64,000 nucleotides of DNA from G025836975 sp040391135. GTDB lineage: Bacteria > Pseudomonadota > Gammaproteobacteria > Burkholderiales > Burkholderiaceae_B. Of the stretch, positions 8,252-16,263 are shown one piece after another; positions within the stretch are counted from its first letter, which is position 1, and each line of letters starts with the position of its first letter. The notes below the pieces were generated by a model that was not told where the DNA came from, did no database searches, and saw nothing but the letters and a program-made list of their open reading frames with translations. Location: positions 26,703 through 90,702 of the forward strand of contig JBEBYL010000011.1 in the NCBI GenBank assembly GCA_040391135.1. The letters run 5' to 3'. A program made the position numbers and the translations under genes.

Positions 8252-8974
8252 GTGATATGGAACTGCCTGATCATCGAGGATGATCGCGAGAATGCACACT
8301 ACATTGCCGACGGCTTCAGGGAGATGGGCCACTGGCCGGTCGTATGCTATGACGGCGCGGAAGGCTTGCAGCGCGCCACGACCGAACCCTGGGACATCAT
8401 CGTGCTTGACCGCATGCTGCCCAACCAGGTCGACGGCCTGTCCATCCTGACCACGCTGCGCGGCGTGGGCATCAAGACTCCGGTCATCGTGCTTAGCGCA
8501 TTGACCGCATTGGATGAGCGCGTGCGGGGCCTGAAGCTGGGCAGCGACGATTATCTGACCAAGCCCTTTGCGCTGATCGAACTTCTGACGCGAGCCGAGG
8601 CTCTGATCCGCCGTTCCAAAAGCACCGAGACGGACCGCATCCTGCAGTATGCCGACCTTAGGCTGGACCTGACCGTCCCCAGGGCCACGCGTGCAGGCAA
8701 GCCGGTGACCCTGCAACCGCGTGAGTGCCGCTTGCTGGCCTATATGCTGATGCATCCCGATCAAATCCTGACGCGCGCAATGCTGTTGGGCGCGGTGTGG
8801 GGCTATCAGTTCAATCCGCAAACCAACGTCATCGACGCGACCATAAGCCGGCTGCGACAGAAGATAGATGGAGACTTCGCCTCTCTTCCGACATTGATTC
8901 ATACGGTAAGAGGCGTGGGCTACATGCTGTCCAGCAAGCTGGAGCCCGCCGCTTCGGCGCAAAACAAATCATGA
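8252..8974 (+). CDS. OmpR/PhoB-family two-component response regulator
   Basis: A 240-residue regulator with an intact receiver (acidic pair Asp10/Asp11, phosphoacceptor Asp53 in VLDRML, Ser82 and Lys104 in LTKPF) and a C-terminal winged helix (LQPRECRLLAYMLMHPDQILTR ... VWGYQFNPQTNVIDATISRLRQKI). The GTG at 8252 is chosen because GGAG lies 7 bases upstream and the receiver strand starts directly after it; a longer frame from 8195 would add 19 residues lacking domain features. Its stop overlaps the kinase start by 4 bases (ATGA), so the pair is translationally coupled. tctBA follows, so the pair may act like TctD/TctE, the known regulators of tricarboxylate uptake in enterobacteria. Confidence 0.9.
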   Translation: MIWNCLIIEDDRENAHYIADGFREMGHWPVVCYDGAEGLQRATTEPWDIIVLDRMLPNQVDGLSILTTLRGVGIKTPVIVLSALTALDERVRGLKLGSDDYLTKPFALIELLTRAEALIRRSKSTETDRILQYADLRLDLTVPRATRAGKPVTLQPRECRLLAYMLMHPDQILTRAMLLGAVWGYQFNPQTNVIDATISRLRQKIDGDFASLPTLIHTVRGVGYMLSSKLEPAASAQNKS

Positions 8975-10377
8975 GCCAGGGGCGCGCCGCCAAGGCATGG
9001 CGCAGGCTGTGGGGGTCGGTGGCCTTCCGGCTGACATTCAATTATGGCGTGCTTGCCGTCTGCACGACGATCTTCCTGCTGATCTTCGCGTACGGAAAAA
9101 TCGTCGACGTCTTCCAGACGCAGTTCTCCCGCCAAGTCATCTTGACCTCGCAGCGCTTGGCCGTGCATTACCAGGAATATGGGCGGCCGTCCCTGCAGGC
9201 TGAAATCAGGCAATTGCTGTCCGACCAGACCGACATCGACACCGAGATGTACCTGCTGATCGACCAGCGGGGCAAGAAGCTGGCGGGCAACCTGGACTTG
9301 TTTCCGGCCTCTGACTACGTGCGCGACCCGCCCGCTCCCGTCCAGTTGAATGTACTGCGCAGCGGCAGCCCGGTGGCGGCCCTGCTGGGCATACATCCCT
9401 TGGCCGATGGCAGCACGCTGGTGGTGGGCCGCGATACGCATGACTTGAAGGAAATCAAGAAGCTCATCGGCAATGCCATCATCGCCGCCACCCTGGTGGG
9501 ACTTTTGCTGGTGCTGATCGGCACCTTCATCTTCCGCCGCGAGCTGCGGCGGCGCGTTGAAGCCATACGGGATACCGCCTTTCATGTCGGAACGGGCGAA
9601 CTGACGCGGCGAATTCCGGTGTCGTCCGATGAGGATGAGTTCGCCCAATTGCGGCACGACATCAACCATATGCTGGACCGCATCGAAACCTTGATGAAGG
9701 GGGTGCGCAATGTGTCCGATTCGATTGCGCACAACATCCGCACGCCACTGGCCCGTGTCCTGGCCAAGCTGCATCTGGCCAGGCACGATGTGCACGATCC
9801 GGCGGCCTTGTCAGTCGCCATCGATGCCGCCTCCGACGAGATCATGGATTTGATTTCCGTGGCCGAGAAGCTGCTGCTGATCGCCGAGGCGGAGTCGGGC
9901 GTGCGCCGCCAGGCTTTCCGTCCGGTGATGCTGGAGGGGCTTGCGCAGGACGTCATCGAACTGTACGAGCCGCTGGCCGACGAGAGCGGCACGCAGCTCG
10001 CGCAGCGCAAGATACCGGACGCGGACGCCGGAACCTGGGTTCTGGCCGATGCCGATCTGTTGGCCGGCGTGATTGCCAACCTGGTCGACAACGCGCTGAA
10101 GTACGCGGGCACCGGCGCCAGGATCACTATCGCGACGGCACAGCGCGGCGACAAGGCCATACTGACCGTGAGCGACGATGGGCCCGGCGTTGCCGCCTCG
10201 CACCTGGCTCTTCTTGGAACGCGGTTCTATCGCGTCCAGCCCGACATTCCCGGATCAGGGCTGGGCCTGGCCTCCGTCCAGGCCATCGTGTCCCTGCACG
10301 AAGGCGTCCTGCGCTTCCAGGACGCCGCGCCCGGGCTGCGCGTTGAAATAGAGTTGCCCCTGTACAAGACGCCCTGA
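8971..10377 (+). CDS. sensor histidine kinase of the two-component pair
   Basis: A 468-residue inner-membrane kinase. TM1 is at about 20-41, followed by a periplasmic sensor region of roughly 120 residues, TM2 at about 166-188 and a HAMP segment (RRELRRRVEAIRDTAF ... GELTRRIPV). The HisKA phosphoacceptor is His254 (SIAHNIRTPLARV). The ATPase domain has the N box (NLVDNALKYA), G1 (DDGPGV) and G2 (GSGLGLASVQAI). The ATG at 8971 overlaps the regulator stop, which sets the start; the longer open frame from 8725 lies inside the regulator gene. The sensor domain has no recognised ligand motif; the tctBA genes 165 bp downstream suggest carboxylate sensing. Confidence 0.9.
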   Translation: MSQGRAAKAWRRLWGSVAFRLTFNYGVLAVCTTIFLLIFAYGKIVDVFQTQFSRQVILTSQRLAVHYQEYGRPSLQAEIRQLLSDQTDIDTEMYLLIDQRGKKLAGNLDLFPASDYVRDPPAPVQLNVLRSGSPVAALLGIHPLADGSTLVVGRDTHDLKEIKKLIGNAIIAATLVGLLLVLIGTFIFRRELRRRVEAIRDTAFHVGTGELTRRIPVSSDEDEFAQLRHDINHMLDRIETLMKGVRNVSDSIAHNIRTPLARVLAKLHLARHDVHDPAALSVAIDAASDEIMDLISVAEKLLLIAEAESGVRRQAFRPVMLEGLAQDVIELYEPLADESGTQLAQRKIPDADAGTWVLADADLLAGVIANLVDNALKYAGTGARITIATAQRGDKAILTVSDDGPGVAASHLALLGTRFYRVQPDIPGSGLGLASVQAIVSLHEGVLRFQDAAPGLRVEIELPLYKTP

Positions 10378-10390
10378 TTACAGGATCGCC

Positions 10391-10424
10391 CAAATCATTA
10401 CCGTATGGTAATGATTTGGTAATG
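10391..10424. promoter_or_regulatory. inverted plus direct repeat upstream of tctB, candidate response-regulator site
   Basis: Perfect 12-base arms (CAAATCATTACC at 10391-10402 and its complement at 10407-10418) flank a 4-base centre. GGTAATG occurs at 10407 and again at 10418, an 11-base period typical of tandem OmpR/PhoB-type half-sites. It begins 13 bp after the kinase stop and about 118 bp before tctB. There is no T-run, so a terminator is less likely than a binding site. Confidence 0.5.
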
Positions 10425-10541
10425 CGCCATAGCGCCCCAAGCGCGCCTCTCTCCCCTACTATCCCGGCTACGCTCATCGCCCTGCGTACAGGCCGGTGCG
10501 TGAGTGGAACATACCGATAACGAGAGAGAGATTTCATCGAC

Positions 10542-11003
10542 ATGAGAGTAAAGAACAAACAGGACTTCTGGTCCGGAATCATGTTTTTCGCGCTGGGAGT
10601 GGGGTTCGCCCTGGGCGCGACAAACTATTCCATGGGCACGGCGGCCCGCATGGGGCCCGGCTATTTTCCATTCTGGCTGGGTGTGTGCATGGCGGCACTG
10701 GGTTCCGTCGTGGCGCTGAATTCCATGAAGCAGAAGGCCGAAGAGGTCGAGCTGGAGAAGTTCGACTGGGGCATCACGGTCATCCTGCTGGGCAGCGTAT
10801 CGCTTAGCGGCGTGCTCCTGGATTACCTGGGGGTCTACATCTCCGTCTTCCTGCTCGTTTTCCTGAGCAGTTTCGCCAGCCACGTATTCAGCTGGAAAGT
10901 AGCTGCGCTCAACGGCCTGTTCCTGGTGATCTTCGTCTGGCTCGCCTTCGTGAAGGGCCTGGGCCTGATCTTCCCGCTTTGGCCCACTTTTCTAGGCAAT
11001 TAA
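10542..11003 (+). CDS. tctB: tripartite tricarboxylate transporter small permease subunit TctB
   Basis: A 153-residue membrane protein with four predicted hydrophobic segments: SGIMFFALGVGFALGA, FPFWLGVCMAALGSVVAL, ILLGSVSLSGVLLDYLGVYISVFLLVFL and AALNGLFLVIFVWLAFVKGLGL. The GTAARMGPGYFPFWLG block is diagnostic of TctB. It forms the inner-membrane permease with TctA, encoded 13 bp downstream. A purine-rich GAGAGAGAG stretch precedes the ATG at 11 bases spacing. No tctC lies in the operon, so the partner receptor must be encoded elsewhere; two Bug genes occur in this window. Confidence 0.9.
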   Translation: MRVKNKQDFWSGIMFFALGVGFALGATNYSMGTAARMGPGYFPFWLGVCMAALGSVVALNSMKQKAEEVELEKFDWGITVILLGSVSLSGVLLDYLGVYISVFLLVFLSSFASHVFSWKVAALNGLFLVIFVWLAFVKGLGLIFPLWPTFLGN

Positions 11004-11016
11004 AGGAAACCCGAAA

Positions 11017-12522
11017 ATGGAATTGTTTGAACACCTTGCATTGGGCTTCTCGGTTGCCTTGTCGGTCGAGAACGTCGCATATTGCCTGCTGGGCTGTCTT
11101 TTGGGGACGGCGATCGGCGTGCTGCCGGGCATCGGACCGGTGCCCACCATTGCCATGCTGCTGCCCATTACCTATGTGCTGCCTCCCGTGGCCGGCCTGA
11201 TCATGCTGGCCGGCATCTACTACGGCGCCCAGTACGGCGGCTCGACCACCGCCATCCTGGTGGCTCTGCCCGGCGAAACCTCGGCGGTGGTGACCGTCCT
11301 GGACGGGCACCAGATGGCGCGCAACGGACGGGCCGGCGCGGCCCTGGCCATTGCCGCCATCGGTTCGTTCTTCGCCGGCTGCTTCGCCACGATTCTGCTG
11401 GCCGGTTTCGCGCCGCCCCTGGCCGAAGTCGCCTTCAAGTTCGGCCCCGCCGAGTACTTCTCGCTGATGGTGCTGGGCCTGATCGGCGCCGTGGTGCTGG
11501 CCTCGGGTTCGCTGCCCAAGGCCATCTGCATGATCCTGCTGGGCCTGCTGCTGGGCATGGTCGGCACCGATGTGAACTCGGGCGTGGCGCGTTTCGATTT
11601 CGGCATTCCGGAATTGCAGGACGGCATCGACTTTGCCGTGGTCGCCATGGGCGTGTTCGGCTTCGCCGAAATCATGAGCAACCTGGAATTGAAGGACCAG
11701 CGAGTGGACCTTACCGACAAGGTCGGATCACTGTATCCCAACAAGCAGGAGTTCAAGGAGTCCTGGCCCGCCTGCGTGCGCGGCACGGCCCTGGGCTCGG
11801 CCCTGGGCATCCTGCCGGGCGGCGGCGCGACGCTTTCGTCGTTCGCGTCCTACACGCTGGAAAAGAAAATCTCCAAGAACCCCGAGCGCTTCGGCAAGGG
11901 CCATCCGGCCGGCCTGGCCGGCCCGGAATCGGCCAACAACGCCGCCGCGCAGACCTCGTTCATCCCGCTGCTCACCCTGGGCATTCCCGGCAACGCCGTG
12001 ACGGCCCTGATGATCGGCGCAATGACCATCCACAACATCCAGCCCGGCCCGCAGGTCATGACCAGCCACCCGGACCTGTTCTGGGGCCTGATCGCCTCGA
12101 TGTGGATCGGCAACCTGATGCTGATCATTCTGAACCTGCCGCTGGTCGGCCTGTGGGTCAAGCTGCTGAAGGTGCCCTACCGCATCCTGTTCCCGGCCAT
12201 TCTGGTGTTCTGCACGATCGGCGTGTATTCGCTGAACTACAACGTGTTCGACATCTGGATGACGGCGGCCTTCGGCCTGGTGGGCTACCTCTGGTCCAAG
12301 CTCAAGTGCGAAGGCGCTCCGCTGCTGCTGGGCCTGGTTCTTGGACCCATGATGGAAGAGAACTTCCGGCGCGCGCTGCTGTTGGCACGCGGCGACTACA
12401 CCACCTTCTTCACACGCCCCTTGTCGCTTAGCCTGCTTATCGTGGCCGCGGTGCTGGTCGTGCTGGTGACCCTGCCGTCGATCAAGAAGAAGCGCGAGGA
12501 AACCTTCGTCGAAGAGGGCTAA
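11017..12522 (+). CDS. tctA: tripartite tricarboxylate transporter large permease subunit TctA
   Basis: A 501-residue, highly hydrophobic protein with the TctA signatures GVLPGIGPVPTIAMLLPITY, YYGAQYGGSTTAILVALPGE, FRxALLLARGDYTTFFTRPLS at the C-terminus and LGILPGGGATLSSFASYTLEKK in the middle. The duplicated glycine-rich PG.G motifs are expected in the two inverted halves that bind the carboxylate. About ten to twelve membrane segments are apparent. It probably imports carboxylates with Na+ or H+ using TctB and a Bug receptor. AAAGGAAA precedes the ATG. A strong hairpin terminator follows 21 bp after the stop. Confidence 0.93.
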   Translation: MELFEHLALGFSVALSVENVAYCLLGCLLGTAIGVLPGIGPVPTIAMLLPITYVLPPVAGLIMLAGIYYGAQYGGSTTAILVALPGETSAVVTVLDGHQMARNGRAGAALAIAAIGSFFAGCFATILLAGFAPPLAEVAFKFGPAEYFSLMVLGLIGAVVLASGSLPKAICMILLGLLLGMVGTDVNSGVARFDFGIPELQDGIDFAVVAMGVFGFAEIMSNLELKDQRVDLTDKVGSLYPNKQEFKESWPACVRGTALGSALGILPGGGATLSSFASYTLEKKISKNPERFGKGHPAGLAGPESANNAAAQTSFIPLLTLGIPGNAVTALMIGAMTIHNIQPGPQVMTSHPDLFWGLIASMWIGNLMLIILNLPLVGLWVKLLKVPYRILFPAILVFCTIGVYSLNYNVFDIWMTAAFGLVGYLWSKLKCEGAPLLLGLVLGPMMEENFRRALLLARGDYTTFFTRPLSLSLLIVAAVLVVLVTLPSIKKKREETFVEEG

Positions 12523-12543
12523 GCCCTACTCCGCTTCATGCAG

Positions 12544-12581
12544 GCGCGGCACCGGAAATTACCCGGTGCCGCGCTGGTTTT
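12544..12581 (+). terminator. Rho-independent terminator after tctA
   Basis: A perfect 12-bp GC-rich stem (GCGCGGCACCGG at 12544-12555 and its complement at 12563-12574) with a 7-base loop, followed by TGGTTTT. It separates tctA from the convergent anti-sigma gene. Confidence 0.8.
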
Positions 12582-13363
12582 CACTGCCAGATTTCCGGCT
12601 TGCCGCCCAGGGCGCCGCACACATCGACGGCCATGCTACGCAGGTCTTCCCGGGCCCCCCGGCCTGACAGCGCGTAGCCCATACCCTGATCCACCCAATA
12701 GTAGGTGCTTTGCCCGCCGGGCTCGTGCAAGGCCCGCATGGCGCCGGGCCGGGTATTTGCCGCGGTGATGTACAAGGTCAGGCGCTTGCCCGATGCATCC
12801 TCATACATGAACTGCGCGGCCGGCCCGGCCGGCCCGGGCAGCAAACGCCCGCCAAGCAAGGAATAGCCGTATTCCCGCAAGGACGGCACGTTCAATGTCC
12901 GATCCAGGCGCTTGGACAGCCAGGCCAGCAGATGTTTCTCATCAGCCACCGGCACTTCGACGGCGTGGCGCTGTTCCGGCGCGTAGACGGTATAGGCAAG
13001 ATCCGCATTCGATGCAAAAGCAGGCTGCCCGGCCGGTCCCGTCCGGAGCACCGGCGACATCAGTCCCAGCGCCAAGCCGCAGGCCATCCAGGCGGCGGCC
13101 GTTCCCGCCCGCCTGAGCCAGGGCGAGCGGCGCGGGATGAGAATCGGAAGAACCGTCTTTCCGCCAATGGGAAACAGGGCCTTCAATGCGGATTTCTGTG
13201 CGCGATAGGAAGAGATCCGCGCGGCAGCCGATGGATCGCGTGCGACACGATCGACCAGGGCGGCGCACTCTTCCATCGGAAGCTCATTGTCGATCAAGGC
13301 AGACAAGGCTTGCCGATACGGTTCCTCCGCAAGCGGCGCACCGAAAGCCGGATCGTCGTTCAT
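12581..13363 (-). CDS. anti-sigma factor
   Basis: A 260-residue single-pass protein. The N-terminal cytoplasmic region (LSALIDNELPMEECAALVDRVARDPSAAARI) has the pattern of an anti-sigma domain. A hydrophobic segment at about 88-107 (GTAAAWMACGLALGLMSPVL) would span the inner membrane, and a periplasmic domain of about 150 residues follows. The zinc-binding HxxxCxxC motif of ZAS-type anti-sigmas is absent. Its start overlaps the sigma-factor stop by 4 bases, as for co-produced sigma/anti-sigma pairs. It probably sequesters the upstream ECF sigma until an envelope signal releases it; the signal is unknown. Confidence 0.75.
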   Translation of the reverse strand: MNDDPAFGAPLAEEPYRQALSALIDNELPMEECAALVDRVARDPSAAARISSYRAQKSALKALFPIGGKTVLPILIPRRSPWLRRAGTAAAWMACGLALGLMSPVLRTGPAGQPAFASNADLAYTVYAPEQRHAVEVPVADEKHLLAWLSKRLDRTLNVPSLREYGYSLLGGRLLPGPAGPAAQFMYEDASGKRLTLYITAANTRPGAMRALHEPGGQSTYYWVDQGMGYALSGRGAREDLRSMAVDVCGALGGKPEIWQ

Positions 13364-13887
13364 TGCGGGCTCCTTACGACTTTAAGCACGGGCGGCTTCT
13401 GTTCCCCGGATTCGTCGCCGGATAGAAGACTGTGCATGCGCTCCCGGGCGCGAGACAGGCGGGACATGACAGTGCCCCGGGGTATAGCCAGGACCGATGC
13501 GGCTTCCTGGTAGCTGAGTTCTTCCAGCCCCACCAGCAGCAGTACTTCGCGCTGATCGACGGGCAGGCGATAAAGCGCGCGTTGGACATCCCGCAGAAAC
13601 AGGCCGTCGACCTGCTCTTGGAACAGCTCGCCGGCCAATCCGTCAAATTCGTCGCCATCGCCGCTGGTTTCGCGCTGCTTGCGCAACTGGTCTATATACA
13701 AATTGCGCAGCATGGTCAGCAGCCAGGCCTTCAGATTGCTGCCCGCCCGCCATTTAAGCCGCTTGTTCAAAGCGCGTTCAGCCGTGTCCTGCACAAGATC
13801 GTCCGCCCAGGCGGGATTGCCCGTCAGTGCGCGGGCATACCGGCGCAAAGCGGGCAGCAAGGCCACCACCTCGGACTCGAAGCTCAT
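13360..13887 (-). CDS. ECF-type RNA polymerase sigma factor
   Basis: A 175-residue group IV sigma factor with region 2 (RRYARALTGNPAWADDLVQDTAERAL ... AWLLTMLRNLYIDQLRK) and region 4 (LYRLPVDQREVLLLVGLEELSYQEAASVLAIPRGTVMSRLSRARERM). The start at 13887 (MSFESEVVALLP) fits the family. The longer open frame to 13992 overlaps the lipoprotein gene and has no sigma-domain content. No clear ribosome site is visible, so expression may depend on translation of the upstream gene, whose stop is 37 bases before. Overlaps the anti-sigma gene by 4 bases. A GGAATA-N16-CGTTTA promoter-like pair upstream of the operon suggests self-activation. Confidence 0.85.
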   Translation of the reverse strand: MSFESEVVALLPALRRYARALTGNPAWADDLVQDTAERALNKRLKWRAGSNLKAWLLTMLRNLYIDQLRKQRETSGDGDEFDGLAGELFQEQVDGLFLRDVQRALYRLPVDQREVLLLVGLEELSYQEAASVLAIPRGTVMSRLSRARERMHSLLSGDESGEQKPPVLKVVRSPQ

Positions 13888-13924
13888 TGAGACATCGGCA
13901 TCAAGCCAGCATTGAAAGCATGTT

Positions 13925-14065
13925 TCAGTACCCTCCTCCGCCGTTGCCTGTGTCGGTGCTGCTTGTGCTTGAACCGTTTTGGTAGGCGCCATTGCCCGCC
14001 GTGCATGCCGACAGGCCTAGCGCCATGGCCAGGAATAGGAACAGGATGATTCTGGATGGTTTCAT
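13925..14065 (-). CDS. small lipoprotein (46 residues)
   Basis: A short gene read directly from the minus strand. It begins MKPSRIILFLFLAMALG and has a type II signal peptide with lipobox LSAC (Cys21), then a Gly/Ser/Thr/Asn-rich tail ending GGGGY. A perfect AAGGAGG lies 5 bases before the ATG, the strongest ribosome site in the neighbourhood, which supports the call despite the small size. It sits between the exported repeat protein (14102-14467) and the sigma factor, all on the minus strand. The mature part of 26 residues has no recognised domain; it could be a small envelope component or a sensor for the sigma/anti-sigma pair. Confidence 0.65.
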   Translation of the reverse strand: MKPSRIILFLFLAMALGLSACTAGNGAYQNGSSTSSTDTGNGGGGY

Positions 14066-14101
14066 GACAGCCTCCTTCGGGCTGCTTGCATGCGGACGGG
14101 A

Positions 14102-14467
14102 TCAGGGTTTGGCGATATGCCAGATCCCCCTGATTCCGTCGCCTTGCGCGTCGCCCGGTTTTTTGTCCTTAACGAATCGGTACAAGGGTTGCCCTTTGTA
14201 CGCCCATTGCCGCTTGCCGTCGTGTGTCTGGACGAAGCTCCAGTCGCCTCCGGCCTTGTCTGCGGCTTCCGCCAGCGCGGGCGGCCAGTTCTGCGCGCAA
14301 GACGCGTCGCAGGCGCTTTTTCCCGGGGTATCCTTGTCGAAGGTATAAAGCGTTGCCCCGCTTCCATCTACCCATTGCCCATTGTTCTGCTTGGGCATTT
14401 CGGCCAATGCCGGGCCGGCCAGTGCCGCGCAGGCCAGCAATAGAAATAAGGATTTTGATTTTTGCAT
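14102..14467 (-). CDS. exported COG4315-type repeat protein (Lipoprotein_15 family)
   Basis: A 121-residue protein with a Sec signal peptide (MQKSKSLFLLLACAALAGPALA) and two copies of the short secreted-repeat motif of the family: GATLYTFDKDTPGKSACDASCAQNWPP and YKGQPLYRFVKDKKPGD. Two cysteines in the first repeat probably form a disulfide. The ATG at 14467 is supported by GGGAGAG upstream; the longer open frame to 14566 has no signal-peptide logic. First gene of the minus-strand operon leading to the lipoprotein, ECF sigma and anti-sigma. Such repeat proteins often accompany ECF sigma operons, but their biochemical role is not established. Confidence 0.75.
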   Translation of the reverse strand: MQKSKSLFLLLACAALAGPALAEMPKQNNGQWVDGSGATLYTFDKDTPGKSACDASCAQNWPPALAEAADKAGGDWSFVQTHDGKRQWAYKGQPLYRFVKDKKPGDAQGDGIRGIWHIAKP

Positions 14468-14586
14468 GATCTCTCCCGGTAAGGGCGTGCCGCGCGGCCG
14501 CGCTGGCAGAATGCATGCGCGCGCCGGCGGACAAGCCATAGTGCTCCGCCCGAACAATTTAAGCAATTAACCGGACAGACACTAGC

Positions 14587-14614
14587 TAAACGCACGGCGT
14601 CATCGGTTTATTCC
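14587..14614 (-). promoter_or_regulatory. candidate ECF-sigma promoter
   Basis: On the minus strand GGAATA (-35 like, 14614-14609) and CGTTTA (-10 like, 14592-14587) are separated by exactly 16 bases, the ECF-type geometry (GGAAC-N16/17-CGT). It lies about 120 bases upstream of the first gene of the sigma operon, suggesting autoregulation. Confidence 0.4.
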
Positions 14615-14682
14615 AGACCGCCTTTCTATTTTGCATCTGCTTGCAATTTAGGGCGGCCGGACTGTCATGCGCGTTGGCGACG

Positions 14683-15102
14683 CTAGTGGAAATCGCTGAC
14701 CTTGGCGCGCAGCTTCTTGACTTCCCCGTGCAAGGTCTTGCGCTGCACCCGGCGGCGTTGCGACGCCCGCGTGGGCCGGGTTGCCTTGCGCGGCACCGGC
14801 TTGTCCAGCGCCTGGCGCAACAGATCGATCAATCTTTCCAGCGCGTCGGCGCGATTCTTGTCCTGGCTGCGGAAGGCTTGGGCCTTGATCACGACGACAC
14901 CGTCTTTCGATATGCGCCGGTCATTCAGTTCGCGCAAGGCGGTCTTGACGTCTTCGGGAAGGCTGGATGCCTGGATGTCGAAGCGCAGGTGAACGGCGCT
15001 GGATACCTTGTTGACATTCTGGCCGCCGGCACCCTGGGCCCGGATCATGGTGAATTCGATCTCGCGCTCGTCGAGGAAAACCTGGCCGCTTATAGGCTGC
15101 AT
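14683..15102 (-). CDS. arfB: alternative ribosome-rescue factor ArfB (peptidyl-tRNA hydrolase, YaeJ/ICT1 family)
   Basis: A 139-residue class I release-factor-like protein with the catalytic GGQ (residues 26-28, in RAQGAGGQNVNKVSSAVHLRF) and a basic C-terminal tail (RKATRPTRASQRRRVQRKTLHGEVKKLRAKV). The GGQ loop hydrolyses peptidyl-tRNA, and the tail binds the empty mRNA channel of a stalled ribosome. It lacks the codon-recognition domain of RF1/RF2, as expected at this length. Probably a stand-alone gene. Confidence 0.9.
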   Translation of the reverse strand: MQPISGQVFLDEREIEFTMIRAQGAGGQNVNKVSSAVHLRFDIQASSLPEDVKTALRELNDRRISKDGVVVIKAQAFRSQDKNRADALERLIDLLRQALDKPVPRKATRPTRASQRRRVQRKTLHGEVKKLRAKVSDFH

Positions 15103-15260
15103 ATCGTCGCTTCTGTATACGTATGATGGTTATGGCACAGCGAACCCAAGCTGAATGGGTACGGTGCCAGCAACCATTATCGCAGCGATCCCGCAGGCCA
15201 GGGGCGCAACGGCATGCGGGTGTCCGGGCGGGTGCCCCGAAGCCCCTGCCGCCCGCAATG

Positions 15261-16229
15261 TCAGTCGACCTTGCCGATAGTCCTGACCGCCTTGACCAGC
15301 GCGGCGTCGTCGGCGTCCCAGTATTTCTGGAATTCGGGCGCGTCCATGTATTCGATGGGACTGCCCGCCGCCAGGACCTTGGCTTGAATGTCGGGGTCGT
15401 TGGCGACGCTTTGCGCGCTGGCGCGCAAGGTCTTTATGACCTCGGCCGGCACATCGGCCGGCACGAATATTCCCGACCACTGCACGAACTTGGCATCGTA
15501 GCCCAGCGACTGCAGGCTGGGCACATCGGGTAGCGTTGCCAGCGGCTTGTCGCCCCAATGCGCCAGGGCGCGCACCTTCCCCGCCTTGATGTGCTGCACA
15601 ATGCTGGACGGGCCGGTAGAGATGGCCTGCACCTGTCCGCCCAGGAGCGCCGCCACCGCGGGGCCCGCGCCCGTGTACGGGACATGGGTCAGCTTGATGC
15701 CGGCGGCGCTTTCCAGCATGGCCATCGGAACATGCATGGAGCCGTAGATGCCCGAGCTGCCGTAATTGATCTTGCCCGGTTCTTTCTTGGCCGCTTCCAC
15801 GAATTCCTTGGCCGTTTTCCAGGGGGAATCGGCACGCACCACCAGGACGGTTGGATCGGCGGTAATGCGCGCGATGGGCTTGAATTGGCTGGTTTCATAG
15901 GCCGCCTTGCGGCCCAGGATCTTGTCGGCCTCCGGCAGGATGGATATGGACGAAAGCATAAGCATGATGGTGTAGCCGTCGGGCTTGGCCCGCGCCGCCT
16001 CGCCCGCCCCGATGGCGCCACCCGCCCCGACCTTGTTTTCGATGACCACGGGTTGCCCCAGATTGCGCGACATGGCGTCGGCTATCGGCCTGGCTACCGT
16101 ATCGGTGACGCCTCCCGGCGGGAAAGGCACAATCATCTTGATGGCATGGTCGGGGTACTTGGCCAGGACGCTGCCCGATAAAAGCAGCGCGGCGACGGCG
16201 CCCAGTGTTTTCAATGTTGTTTTATGCAT
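15261..16229 (-). CDS. Bug-family (TctC) transporter receptor
   Basis: A 322-residue periplasmic carboxylate-binding protein with a signal peptide (cleavage near VLA-KYP) and Bug signatures: IKMIVPFPPGGVTDTVARPIA, PVVIENKVGAGGAIGAGEAARAKPDGYTIM, VPYTGAGPAVAALLGGQVQAI and PDVPSLQSLGYDAKFVQWSG. GAGGAGA lies 7 bases before the ATG at 16229; an upstream in-frame start at 16283 lies in the neighbouring gene. It follows the fumarylacetoacetase-family gene by 34 bp and is probably co-transcribed under the divergent GntR regulator. No TctAB genes are adjacent. Confidence 0.9.
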   Translation of the reverse strand: MHKTTLKTLGAVAALLLSGSVLAKYPDHAIKMIVPFPPGGVTDTVARPIADAMSRNLGQPVVIENKVGAGGAIGAGEAARAKPDGYTIMLMLSSISILPEADKILGRKAAYETSQFKPIARITADPTVLVVRADSPWKTAKEFVEAAKKEPGKINYGSSGIYGSMHVPMAMLESAAGIKLTHVPYTGAGPAVAALLGGQVQAISTGPSSIVQHIKAGKVRALAHWGDKPLATLPDVPSLQSLGYDAKFVQWSGIFVPADVPAEVIKTLRASAQSVANDPDIQAKVLAAGSPIEYMDAPEFQKYWDADDAALVKAVRTIGKVD

Positions 16230-16263
16230 TGTTTGTCTCCTCGGTATCGATTTGATCGATGGC

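Noticed and set aside
11082..12431. 449-codon frame inside tctA in another phase
   Set aside because: Arg/Gly/His-rich out-of-frame translation of a clearly coding TctA gene.
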